Below are positions 39,602 to 47,334 of a stretch of DNA of 64,000 bases, in pieces. The translations under genes were made by a program, and so were the position numbers. Source of the stretch: Roseovarius azorensis (GTDB taxonomy: Bacteria; Pseudomonadota; Alphaproteobacteria; Rhodobacterales; Rhodobacteraceae); assembly GCF_900109455.1 (NCBI RefSeq), contig NZ_FOAG01000014.1:17540-81539 (forward strand), written 5' to 3'. Below the pieces are notes generated by a model. It was given only the letters and a program-made list of their open reading frames with translations, made no database searches and was not told the DNA's origin. The first letter of the stretch is position 1. Each line of letters starts with the position of its first letter.

Positions 39602-40198
39602 TCATGCCCCTCCCACGACTGCGACGCCGAGCACGCTAAGGACGATGCTCAGCGCCACCGCCATTGCGATCAACGACAACAGGATCACCCCGACCGCCTT
39701 GAACATGTTGTCAAAGCGATGTGCGGCATCGACAAACCCCACCAGAATATAAATGCCCCAGAGCGAGCCCACAAAGATCACCATCGCGCCCAGCACAGGG
39801 ACCACGAGAACAAGAACCACGACCACCACCTGCAGGATCAGGCGCAGCACCTGAAGCCAGCCGATCAGCACGAGGATATCATCCATCTCCGCCCTGCCGC
39901 CCAGCCTCTGCCCGATCCAGGTGAGTGTCAGCACGGTGATCGCCAGCGCGCCGAAGAGAAATATCGCGAAAAGCAGGGGCGCGTGAAACGCAGGTGGCAT
40001 CAGCGCCGTTGCGGTAGGATCGCCCGACGCAGTCATCTGCAACGAGAGCGAATAGACGATTGCGTTGAGCACCGACATCAGCGCCAGCGCCATCCACAGC
40101 CATTGCCGGGGCAAATCCATCCCGATCAGCACGCCCGCGGCCTCGCGCGGCTGAAACAGCGTCTGTAAAATCAGCGCATTGAACCGGGTTCGTGTCAT
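39602..40198 (-). CDS. YIP1 family integral membrane protein
   Basis: A 198-residue, five-helix membrane protein (LWMALALMSVLNAIVYSLSL; LLFAIFLFGALAITVLTLTW; LRLILQVVVVVLVLVVPVLGAMVIFVG; VILLSLIAMAVALSIVLSVLGV) with the Yip1 pattern and a short N-terminal cytoplasmic part. Function is unknown. Its ATG overlaps the stop of the preceding membrane gene (ATGA), and its stop lies directly before sufS, so it is embedded in the suf operon. The very hydrophobic centre has valine runs. Confidence 0.75.
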   Translation of the reverse strand: MTRTRFNALILQTLFQPREAAGVLIGMDLPRQWLWMALALMSVLNAIVYSLSLQMTASGDPTATALMPPAFHAPLLFAIFLFGALAITVLTLTWIGQRLGGRAEMDDILVLIGWLQVLRLILQVVVVVLVLVVPVLGAMVIFVGSLWGIYILVGFVDAAHRFDNMFKAVGVILLSLIAMAVALSIVLSVLGVAVVGGA

Positions 40199-40683
40199 TG
40201 TCTGCTCCATTCCGCCTCGCGAAGCCCCGAAATCCAGAACCAGCCAAAGACCCCCACCCAGATCAGCCCGACCGCCTGCAACCCCGGCCCCGGACCGATA
40301 AACCCGGCCACCAGCCCACAGAGCAAAGCCAATGGAGACGACGCCATAAGCGCCCAAAAGAGCGCAAGCCGCGCGCCAAATGCTTTCCCCGTGCCGCCTA
40401 TAAGCCGGATCACGAAATGACTGATCATGGCGAGCAAGTAAAGCAACAACGGCATGATCAAAACCCAGAAAAAGCCACTCCAGTAGAGACGTGCTTCTAT
40501 CGGCACCGACGGGTCGTCGAATGCGAGCCGGGCCTGCCATGGTGCCTGAGCAATAAAAAGAATTACACAGGACATGAGTGCTAGCGTAAGCACCCGATCC
40601 TCGCGCGGTCCCATCTCCAGCAGCCGCCGCACCACCCGGCGCGGACCGCGATAGGTGGCGACGATATCGGTTGTGACGGGCAT
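40195..40683 (-). CDS. YIP1-like membrane protein within the suf operon
   Basis: A 162-residue membrane protein with four helices (LALMSCVILFIAQAPWQARL; WSGFFWVLIMPLLLYLLAMI; LALFWALMASSPLALLCGLVAG; AVGLIWVGVFGWFWISGL). It resembles the downstream 198-residue protein in topology, and together they may be a diverged pair. Its ATG overlaps the sufD stop (TGATG). No catalytic residue or binding motif can be named. Confidence 0.7.
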   Translation of the reverse strand: MPVTTDIVATYRGPRRVVRRLLEMGPREDRVLTLALMSCVILFIAQAPWQARLAFDDPSVPIEARLYWSGFFWVLIMPLLLYLLAMISHFVIRLIGGTGKAFGARLALFWALMASSPLALLCGLVAGFIGPGPGLQAVGLIWVGVFGWFWISGLREAEWSRQ

Positions 40684-41972
40684 CAGTCGCGCCTGCGCTC
40701 CAGCCAGCCCCGGAGCCGGTCGGTAATTTCGTCGCGCAGGCCCTCATTCTCGATTTCCTCGACCGCTTCGGCGAGAAACGACAGGGTCAGAAGATCGGTG
40801 GCAATCGCCTTGGGGATCCCCCGCGCGCGCAGGTAATAGAGCGCATCCTCATCAATCGCGCCCGAGGTCGAGCCGTGCGAACAGGCCACGTCATCGGCGT
40901 AGATTTCCAACTCCGGCTTGGCCAGAAACTGGCTGTCCCCATCCAGCAGCAACGCCTGGCTGATCTGGTAGCCATCGGTTTTCTGTGCTCCGGGCTTTAC
41001 CAGAATCTTGCCCTGGAACACCCCGGTCGCGCCGTTGCGCAGCACTTTCTTGAACACCTGACGGCTCTCGCAGCGTTCCGCGTCATGGGTGATGAACACC
41101 GTGTCATCCTGATGGAAATCGCCGTCACCCATGGCCGCGCCCGCCACATGCGCGATCGCATCGTCGCCGGTCAGTTCGATCACGCACTCGTTGCGCGTCA
41201 TCACCCCGTTGGCGGTCATGGTAAAGCTCTTGAACGCGCTCCTCGCCCCAAGGCGCGCAAAGAGATGCGTGGCCGCACGCCGTTCGTGGTCGCGCCCCTG
41301 CGTGCAGACATGATGAAATGCCGCATCATCGGCGATATCGACCTCGATCACCTTGTTGAACCGCGCCGCAGCCGGACCGTTTTCCAGAATAGTGATATCC
41401 GTACCCGCATCGAGCCGGATCACATGATGCAGCATCGCGTCGGAAGTCTCTGATTTATGGTTGTAAATCAGATTGATCGGTTTGCTTGCCCTACCAGTCA
41501 CATGGATCAGCACGCCATCGGTCGCCGTGGCGGTGTTGAGCGCCGCCAACGGACGCGGCACGGGCGTCTGACCGCGCGTTTCCAGCACGCCATAGAGGTC
41601 GCGCGCCCAGTGGATGTCGCTCCGGTCTACCTCTGCCAGACGCTCTATCCGGATACCTTCGAGCGCCAGATCATCACTGGCTGTCGCATCGAAAACGCCA
41701 TCCACGAAAACGATCTTCAGCCGTTCCACGCCGCCGAACATCTCGGGCTCATCCGAATTGTCAAACAGCGCCGCAGGCGACGCGACGGCCTGAACCAGAC
41801 TGTCCGGGCGGGTGAATTTCCAATACTCGTCGCGCCGTTCGGGCAGGCCCATGGCATGCACACGGCCCAGAGCAGCCTCGCGCGCCGCCCGGCTCCATAC
41901 CGCCCCGCCGGGCAAGGTCACAGCGGCAAGGCGGTCTTCGGTCAGGGTCTGTTTTGCCTGCGCCAGCGCCAT
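40683..41972 (-). CDS. sufD: Fe-S cluster assembly protein SufD
   Basis: A 429-residue beta-helix subunit of the SufBC2D scaffold. It shows the sequence WKFTRPDSLV near the N-terminus, the RDHERRAATHLFARLGARSAFKSF and NGVMTRNECVIELTGDDA beta-helix repeats, and the family C-terminus LAKPELEIYADDVACSHGSTSGAIDEDALYYLRARGI. I chose the ATG at 41972, which overlaps the sufC stop and follows GGAGGAGG; a GTG one codon earlier is also possible. Confidence 0.95.
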   Translation of the reverse strand: MALAQAKQTLTEDRLAAVTLPGGAVWSRAAREAALGRVHAMGLPERRDEYWKFTRPDSLVQAVASPAALFDNSDEPEMFGGVERLKIVFVDGVFDATASDDLALEGIRIERLAEVDRSDIHWARDLYGVLETRGQTPVPRPLAALNTATATDGVLIHVTGRASKPINLIYNHKSETSDAMLHHVIRLDAGTDITILENGPAAARFNKVIEVDIADDAAFHHVCTQGRDHERRAATHLFARLGARSAFKSFTMTANGVMTRNECVIELTGDDAIAHVAGAAMGDGDFHQDDTVFITHDAERCESRQVFKKVLRNGATGVFQGKILVKPGAQKTDGYQISQALLLDGDSQFLAKPELEIYADDVACSHGSTSGAIDEDALYYLRARGIPKAIATDLLTLSFLAEAVEEIENEGLRDEITDRLRGWLERRRD

Positions 41973-42727
41973 CACGCCTCCTCCGTCAGAATGTCGGCAT
42001 AACCGTTCTGCTCGACCTCAAGCGCCAGTTCCGGCCCGCCGCTCTTGACGATGCGACCATCGGCCATGATATGCACCACGTCCGGCCTGATATGATCCAG
42101 CAGGCGCTGGTAATGGGTGATCACCAGAAATCCTCGGCCCTCGTCACGCAGCGCATTGACGCCATCGGCCACCAGTTTCATCGCATCCACATCCAGCCCG
42201 GAATCGGTCTCGTCGAGAATGCACATCTTTGGCTCCAGCATGGCCATCTGCAGGATTTCATTGCGCTTCTTCTCGCCGCCCGAGAACCCGACATTGACCG
42301 GGCGCTTGAGCATCTCGGCGTCGATCTGCAAGGTTCTGGCCTTCTGGCGCACCAGCTTGAGGAAATCCGCCGCGCTGATTTCGGATTCTCCGCGCGCCTT
42401 GCGCTGCGCATTGATCGCCGTGCGCATGAAGGTCATGTTGCCCACGCCGGGAATTTCGACCGGGTACTGAAACGCCAGAAACAACCCCGCCGCCGCGCGT
42501 TCCTCGGGCTCCAGTTCCAGCAGATCGACACCGCCAAGCGTGGCCGATCCTTGGGTGACAACATAGCCGTCCCGCCCTGAGAGAACGTAGGAGAGTGTCG
42601 ATTTCCCGGACCCGTTCGGCCCCATGATGGCATGCACGCTACCGGCCTCGACCGTCAGGGTCACGCCTTTGAGGATGCTCTTTTCCTCCTCTTCAAGATC
42701 GACGTGCAGGTTCTTGATTTCCAGCAT
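41972..42727 (-). CDS. sufC: Fe-S cluster assembly ATPase SufC
   Basis: ABC-type ATPase of the SUF scaffold, 251 residues, soluble. Walker A is MGPNGSGKSTLSYVLSG (about residue 35), the signature is VGFSGGEKKRNEILQMAML, and Walker B is MCILDETDSGLDVDAMKLV, the DSGLD form characteristic of SufC. The ATG at 42727 has GGAGAAGAG upstream. It follows the small membrane gene by about 100 bp and overlaps sufD. Confidence 0.96.
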   Translation of the reverse strand: MLEIKNLHVDLEEEEKSILKGVTLTVEAGSVHAIMGPNGSGKSTLSYVLSGRDGYVVTQGSATLGGVDLLELEPEERAAAGLFLAFQYPVEIPGVGNMTFMRTAINAQRKARGESEISAADFLKLVRQKARTLQIDAEMLKRPVNVGFSGGEKKRNEILQMAMLEPKMCILDETDSGLDVDAMKLVADGVNALRDEGRGFLVITHYQRLLDHIRPDVVHIMADGRIVKSGGPELALEVEQNGYADILTEEA

Positions 42728-42830
42728 TTTTACTCTTCTCCATATCTCGGCCGGCATCAGGGCCGGGGCATCATCTCTGTAATCATCAATCGCCGGACGG
42801 CGGGTCAGGCTCCGGGTGTTCGGAGGCCAT

Positions 42831-43157
42831 TCATGCTTTGTCTCGCACCTCTGCCAGTGCCTCCGAGCGCGCCCGGTCCACCATCCGCATGATTGCGATG
42901 GTCAGGACGCTCCACCCCACAAAGAGGACAACGCCGACGATCAGTTCAATCGTTCCGGCATACCGTACCTCCAGCAAACCGGCATTCACGCATGCGGCGA
43001 TGATCTCGTCATTACCAAGAGCCAGCGCAAAGATGATGAAATGCCCCAGCACCATCAGTCCCAGACGCCGCCCCTCGCGCCGCAGACGCGGCGGAAACCG
43101 CATCAACCATGCCACGGCGAGCCGTTGTGGCCCGTTGACCACACCCTGCCCGGACAT
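42831..43157 (-). CDS. Small membrane protein of unknown function inside the suf operon
   Basis: A 108-residue protein with a basic N-terminal part (RFPPRLRREGRRLGLMVLGHF) and two hydrophobic helices (LMVLGHFIIFALALGNDEI; TIELIVGVVLFVGWSVLTIAIMRMV). Start ATG at 43157 overlaps the sufB stop as TGATG with a GA-rich site upstream. A small membrane protein at this place is found in other Rhodobacteraceae suf operons to my memory, but no function is known. Confident as a gene, not as to role. Confidence 0.65.
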   Translation of the reverse strand: MSGQGVVNGPQRLAVAWLMRFPPRLRREGRRLGLMVLGHFIIFALALGNDEIIAACVNAGLLEVRYAGTIELIVGVVLFVGWSVLTIAIMRMVDRARSEALAEVRDKA

Positions 43158-44680
43158 CACCCGACCGACCCCTCTAGCGAAATCGCCACCAGCTGCTGCG
43201 CCTCCATGGCAAACTCCATCGGTAGCGCCTGCAACACGTCGCGGCAGAATCCGTTGACCACCAGCGCCACGGCCTCTTCCTCATCCATGCCACGGCTGCG
43301 GCAATAGAACATCTGATCGTCATCCACCTTGGAAGTGGTCGCCTCATGCTCGACGCGACTCGAATTGTTCTTGACCTCGATATAGGGCACCGTGTGCGCG
43401 CCGCACTGATCGCCGATCAGCAGACTGTCGCACTGGGTGTAATTACGGCTGTTCTTCGCCTTGGGATGCATGCTGACCAGCCCACGATAGGTGTTTTGCG
43501 CATGGCCCGCGCTGATCCCCTTCGACACGATTCGCGAGCGCGTGTTGCGGCCCAGATGGATCATCTTGGTACCTGTATCGGCCTGCTGATAGTTGTTGGC
43601 GATCGCGATGGAATAGAATTCGCCCTGACTGTCATCGCCGCGCAGGATGCAGGACGGGTATTTCCACGTCACGGCGCTGCCGGTTTCCACCTGCGTCCAC
43701 ATCACCTTTGCGCGGTCACCCCGGCAATCGGCCCGCTTGGTGACGAAATTGTAGATTCCGCCCTTGCCGTTCTCGTCGCCGGGATACCAGTTCTGCACCG
43801 TGGAATATTTCACCTCGGCGTCTTCCTCGACGATGATTTCCACCACCGCCGCATGCAATTGGCTGGTGTCGCGCTTGGGCGCGGTGCATCCTTCCAGATA
43901 GCTGACATAAGAACCCTTGTCGGCGATGATCAGCGTCCGCTCGAATTGGCCCGTATTCTCGGCATTGATCCGGAAATAGGTGCTCAGTTCCATCGGACAG
44001 CGCACGCCCGGCGGCACGTAGACGAACGAGCCGTCCGAGAACACCGCCGAATTCAGCGTCGCATAGAAATTGTCGCTAACCGGCACGACCGAACCAAGGT
44101 ATTTCCGGACCAGATCGGGATGTTCCCTGATCGCCTCGGAGATCGCGCAGAAGATGACCCCTGCCTTTCTCAGTTCGGCCTGGAACGTTGTGCCGACGGA
44201 CACCGAATCGAACACCGCGTCAACCGCCACCTTGCGGGCTTCGGCGGGGGTTTCCTCTGCCCCCTCGACACCGGCGAGGATCATCTGTTCCTTGAGTGGA
44301 ATCCCCAGTTTTTCATAGGTTGCCAACAGCTTGGGGTCAACCTCGTCCAGCGATTTTGGCTTGACCTCCATCGACTTGGGGCGGGCATAGTAATACTGCG
44401 CCTGAAAGTCGATCTTCGGATAATCGACCATCGCCCAGTCGGGTTCCGTCTTGCCCAGCCAGCGGCGATAGGCCTCAAGCCGCCAGTCGGTCATCCATTG
44501 CGGTTCCTCGTTCTTGTTCGAGATCAGCCGCACGATATCCTCGTTGAGGCCCATCGGTGCGTAGTCCATCTCGATATCGGTGTTCCAGCCATGCTTGTAG
44601 GCTCCGCCAACCTGGCGCACCGCATCGACGGTTTCCCGATCCACGCCTTCCTTGACCTGAACGTCGTCCAAAGCTGCCAT
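43157..44680 (-). CDS. sufB: Fe-S cluster assembly protein SufB
   Basis: Large scaffold subunit of SUF, 507 residues. The family core is evident: [60 protein letters not shown] with a conserved cysteine, [28 protein letters not shown], and the C-terminal [22 protein letters not shown]. It assembles with SufC and SufD to build clusters from persulfide sulfur. The ATG at 44680 follows AAGGAGACGGGA, with the desulfurase gene 17 bp upstream. Confidence 0.97.
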   Translation of the reverse strand: MAALDDVQVKEGVDRETVDAVRQVGGAYKHGWNTDIEMDYAPMGLNEDIVRLISNKNEEPQWMTDWRLEAYRRWLGKTEPDWAMVDYPKIDFQAQYYYARPKSMEVKPKSLDEVDPKLLATYEKLGIPLKEQMILAGVEGAEETPAEARKVAVDAVFDSVSVGTTFQAELRKAGVIFCAISEAIREHPDLVRKYLGSVVPVSDNFYATLNSAVFSDGSFVYVPPGVRCPMELSTYFRINAENTGQFERTLIIADKGSYVSYLEGCTAPKRDTSQLHAAVVEIIVEEDAEVKYSTVQNWYPGDENGKGGIYNFVTKRADCRGDRAKVMWTQVETGSAVTWKYPSCILRGDDSQGEFYSIAIANNYQQADTGTKMIHLGRNTRSRIVSKGISAGHAQNTYRGLVSMHPKAKNSRNYTQCDSLLIGDQCGAHTVPYIEVKNNSSRVEHEATTSKVDDDQMFYCRSRGMDEEEAVALVVNGFCRDVLQALPMEFAMEAQQLVAISLEGSVG

Positions 44681-44697
44681 TCCCGTCTCCTTGCCTT

Positions 44698-45741
44698 TCA
44701 GACCATCCGGCCCTGATGCCTATGCCAGCGCTTCAGCCATGTCTCGGCAAAGCGCATGATCTCGTCGTCTCTCGTTTCCGGCCCAAGCGACACGCGGATC
44801 GCGCAGCCTGCACTGGTCTCGTCGTAACCCATCGCGCGCAGCACCCGGCTTGCCCGCACCTTGCCGCTCGAACAGGCGCTGCCTGCGGAGACCGCGAATC
44901 CAGCCAGATCCAGCGCCATCACCTGCGTTTCACCCTTCCAGCCCGGCGTGATGAAACAACTCGTGTTGGGTAGTCGCGGCGCGGCTTTCCCGACAAAAAT
45001 AGTCTCATTTGAAAACTCTGCAATGGTATTTTCTAGAATGTTTCTAAGTTTTTCAATCCGAGTCCACTTGCCCTCCGCCAGATCGCGCGCCGCCGCCTCT
45101 GCCGCCGCTCCGAATCCGGCGATGCCGATCACGTTCTCGGTGCCTGCGCGACGGCCCATTTCCTGCCCGCCACCGCGAATCTGCGCCGCCAGATCGGTGC
45201 CGCGCCGGATCACCAGCGCCCCGGCGCCCTTGGACCCGCCCAGCTTGTGCGCCGAAATCAGCGCCATCTGCGCACCGGACCAGTTGAACGCCACCGGCAG
45301 CTTGCCGAAACCCTGGGTCATGTCGCTGACCGCCAGCCCCTCCGGCAAGGTCTGAAGGATGCCGGTCTCGGAGTTGGCCAGTTGCAGAACCGATCGCGCC
45401 GGATCACTGACCGTGACCCGCCCCTCTGCATCCACCGGCAGATCACCACTAACCCAGGCGCCAATGGCGTCATGCTCTATCGCCGCCCCAAGCAACCCGC
45501 GCCCGGCACAGGCGAGCGCCGCGGATTCGGTCGCGCCGGAGGTAAAGACGACATCCGCCCCATCCGCGCCAAGGGCAGCCGCCACCTGCGCGCGCGCGCG
45601 TTCGATCAGCCCCTTGGCGGCGCGCCCCTCGGCGTGCACGCTCGATGGGTTGCCCAGCAGATCCATCGCATTCACCATGGCCGCCCGCGCCTCGGGGCGC
45701 AGCGGGGCGGTCGCATTATAGTCCAGATAGACCCTCGCCAT
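44698..45741 (-). CDS. NifS/IscS-type cysteine desulfurase
   Basis: A 347-residue class V PLP enzyme and second desulfurase of the suf operon. [18 protein letters not shown] opens the protein, [15 protein letters not shown] holds the PLP phosphate loop, [18 protein letters not shown] carries the PLP lysine (about residue 190), and [22 protein letters not shown] carries the catalytic cysteine. It is slightly short for IscS and lacks its C-terminal extension. A local AT-rich patch at about 44990-45065 encodes [22 protein letters not shown]. The ATG at 45741 was chosen over an in-frame leader that overlaps iscR. Confidence 0.92.
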   Translation of the reverse strand: MARVYLDYNATAPLRPEARAAMVNAMDLLGNPSSVHAEGRAAKGLIERARAQVAAALGADGADVVFTSGATESAALACAGRGLLGAAIEHDAIGAWVSGDLPVDAEGRVTVSDPARSVLQLANSETGILQTLPEGLAVSDMTQGFGKLPVAFNWSGAQMALISAHKLGGSKGAGALVIRRGTDLAAQIRGGGQEMGRRAGTENVIGIAGFGAAAEAAARDLAEGKWTRIEKLRNILENTIAEFSNETIFVGKAAPRLPNTSCFITPGWKGETQVMALDLAGFAVSAGSACSSGKVRASRVLRAMGYDETSAGCAIRVSLGPETRDDEIMRFAETWLKRWHRHQGRMV

Positions 45742-45776
45742 CACGACAACTTCTTCCTGGCTGAAACCCTGGGGCT

Positions 45777-45793
45777 TGGGGGCAGCGCCCCCA
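45777..45793 (-). other. Intercistronic GC hairpin between iscR and the desulfurase gene
   Basis: TGGGGGC (45777-45783) and GCCCCCA (45787-45793) form a perfect 7-bp stem closed by a three-base loop. It lies between the iscR stop and the desulfurase ribosome binding site and could tune the relative amount of regulator and biosynthetic message by partial termination or RNA protection. Confidence 0.5.
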
Positions 45794-45799
45794 CGCGGC

Positions 45800-46261
45800 T
45801 CAGTCCTCGTCCACCACCGAAAAGAGGCTTGGCACAGCAGGGCACGGGGCCAGCGCATTGCCCGCCACATCGCTTAGCCGGGTCTGATGCAGGAACACAT
45901 AGACCTGTGCGCTCAGCCCCTCCCACAGCCGGTTGGTCATGGATTGCGCCCGCGACCCGCTTGCCGCACCCGATGCCCCTGCCCCCTTGTGAAGCGCGTC
46001 AACCGTCTCGTCCACCGCCGCCAGCACGTCCGAGACACGGATATCAGAAGCCGGCCGAGCCAGTCGATAACCGCCTCCCGGCCCGCGCACCGACGCCACC
46101 AGATCCGCGCGCCGCAGCTTGACAAACAGCTGTTCGAGATAGGGCAGCGAAATATCCTGCCTGCGCGACACGTCGCCCAGTGTGACAACAGCCCCCTCAG
46201 ACTGCAACGCGATATCGACCAGTGCGACCATCGCATAGCGGCCCTTTGTGCTCAGTTTCAT
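45800..46261 (-). CDS. iscR: Rrf2 family regulator IscR
   Basis: A 153-residue winged helix-turn-helix repressor of iron-sulfur cluster genes. The start MKLSTKGRYAMVALVDIAL and the DNA-contact region SRRQDISLPYLEQLFVKLRRADLVASVRGPGGGYRLARP are typical. The classical cluster-binding region after residue 88 lacks the three cysteines of E. coli IscR; the only cysteine is at about position 140. This fits reports for Rhodobacter sphaeroides, where IscR binds its cluster with an unusual ligand set. The ATG at 46261 has GGGGGGACC upstream. First gene of the suf operon, divergent from the hydrolase. Confidence 0.92.
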   Translation of the reverse strand: MKLSTKGRYAMVALVDIALQSEGAVVTLGDVSRRQDISLPYLEQLFVKLRRADLVASVRGPGGGYRLARPASDIRVSDVLAAVDETVDALHKGAGASGAASGSRAQSMTNRLWEGLSAQVYVFLHQTRLSDVAGNALAPCPAVPSLFSVVDED

Positions 46262-46342
46262 TTGGTCCCCCCCTGCGAACAGATTGACCTTGCGCAGCGC
46301 AAGGCTTATTTCGCTTTGAGCCATTCCGGCCCAGATCGCAAT

Positions 46343-46357
46343 TTAGAACAGTTCTAA
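46343..46357. promoter_or_regulatory. Perfect palindrome upstream of iscR, probable Iron-Rhodo-box
   Basis: TTAGAAC-A-GTTCTAA is a perfect 7-1-7 dyad, 82 bp upstream of iscR and 63 bp upstream of the hydrolase start. Its position in front of the suf operon and its dyad form agree with the Iron-Rhodo-box described for Rhodobacterales iron-regulated genes and ascribed to IscR. Match to the published consensus is from memory. Confidence 0.65.
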
Positions 46358-46419
46358 GGTGCTTGAGCGATTTCGTCAAGTTTGTCGCGCGCGCCCTGAA
46401 AAAGGACAGAAGAGAACTC

Positions 46420-47073
46420 ATGCCCGAGGTTATCTTTCCCGGCCCCGAAGGCCGTCTCGAAGGCCGCTATCATCCGCAAAAGGATAAAGACGCCCCGATT
46501 GCGATCGTGCTGCACCCGCATCCGCAATTCGGCGGCACGATGAACAACAAGGTTGTCTATAACCTGCACTACGCCTTTTACAACATGGGCTTTACGGTGC
46601 TGCGGTTCAATTTCCGCGGTGTCGGGCGTTCTCAGGGTGAATACGATCAGGGTGTCGGCGAACTCAGCGATGCCGCCTCGGCGCTCGATTATCTGCAATC
46701 CATGAACAACAATTCCAAGCATTGCTGGGTTGCGGGCTTTTCCTTTGGGGCGTGGATCGGCATGCAACTTCTGATGCGACGGCCCGAGATTACCGGGTTC
46801 ATCTCGGTCAGCCCGCCCGCCAACATGTATGATTTCAGTTTTCTGGCGCCCTGCCCCGCCTCGGGGCTGATCATCAACGGCACCCATGACCGGGTGGCCC
46901 CGCCCGCCGACACCGCGGCCCTTGTAGGCAAGCTGCATGAGCAGCACGGCATCACCATCACGCATGAGGCGGTCGAGGGGGCCGACCATTTCTTCAAGGA
47001 ACCGCACATGGACGGCATGATTGAAAAAGTCACGACCTATGTCAAACGCCGTCTGACCGAGACAACACGCTAA
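46420..47073 (+). CDS. Alpha/beta hydrolase
   Basis: A 217-residue hydrolase-fold protein of the COG2945-like type. Conserved parts are IVLHPHPQFGGTMNNKVVYNL with the oxyanion region, RFNFRGVGRSQGEYDQGVGE, the nucleophile elbow WVAGFSFGAWIGMQL with the serine (about residue 105), the acid in INGTHDRVAP and the histidine in VEGADHFFKEP. The substrate is unknown. The ATG at 46420 follows AAGAGA. It diverges from iscR and shares the palindrome at 46343 in its promoter region. Confidence 0.88.
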   Translation: MPEVIFPGPEGRLEGRYHPQKDKDAPIAIVLHPHPQFGGTMNNKVVYNLHYAFYNMGFTVLRFNFRGVGRSQGEYDQGVGELSDAASALDYLQSMNNNSKHCWVAGFSFGAWIGMQLLMRRPEITGFISVSPPANMYDFSFLAPCPASGLIINGTHDRVAPPADTAALVGKLHEQHGITITHEAVEGADHFFKEPHMDGMIEKVTTYVKRRLTETTR

Positions 47074-47087
47074 GGGGGACGGACGTC

Positions 47088-47330
47088 ATGGGCGTCACCG
47101 AGGATCTAGCGGACGAACTGGCCCGCGACGTGATCAAGGCCATTGAGGCCACGGGCAATGAAGATCTGGCCACCGATATCCAGAAGGTTTTAGCCACCAG
47201 TTCGCAAACCGCCGAAGAGGCGTTTCTGACCGCCTTTCGCGTGCGCCGCGCCAACATAAAGGCGCGCGCGCTGCTGATGGAAAAGCTGAGACAGTTCAAG
47301 GCCGCGCAAGAGGCCAAGACCAGGGACTGA
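47088..47330 (+). CDS. Conserved small alpha-helical protein of unknown function
   Basis: An 80-residue, charged, all-helical-looking protein (VTEDLADELARDVIKAIEATGNED; RRANIKARALLMEKLRQFKAAQE) with no signal peptide and no cysteine. It is 14 bp after the hydrolase and AGGGGG is close before its start, so they are probably co-transcribed. I do not recognise a family. Confidence 0.7.
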   Translation: MGVTEDLADELARDVIKAIEATGNEDLATDIQKVLATSSQTAEEAFLTAFRVRRANIKARALLMEKLRQFKAAQEAKTRD

Positions 47331-47334
47331 ACGG

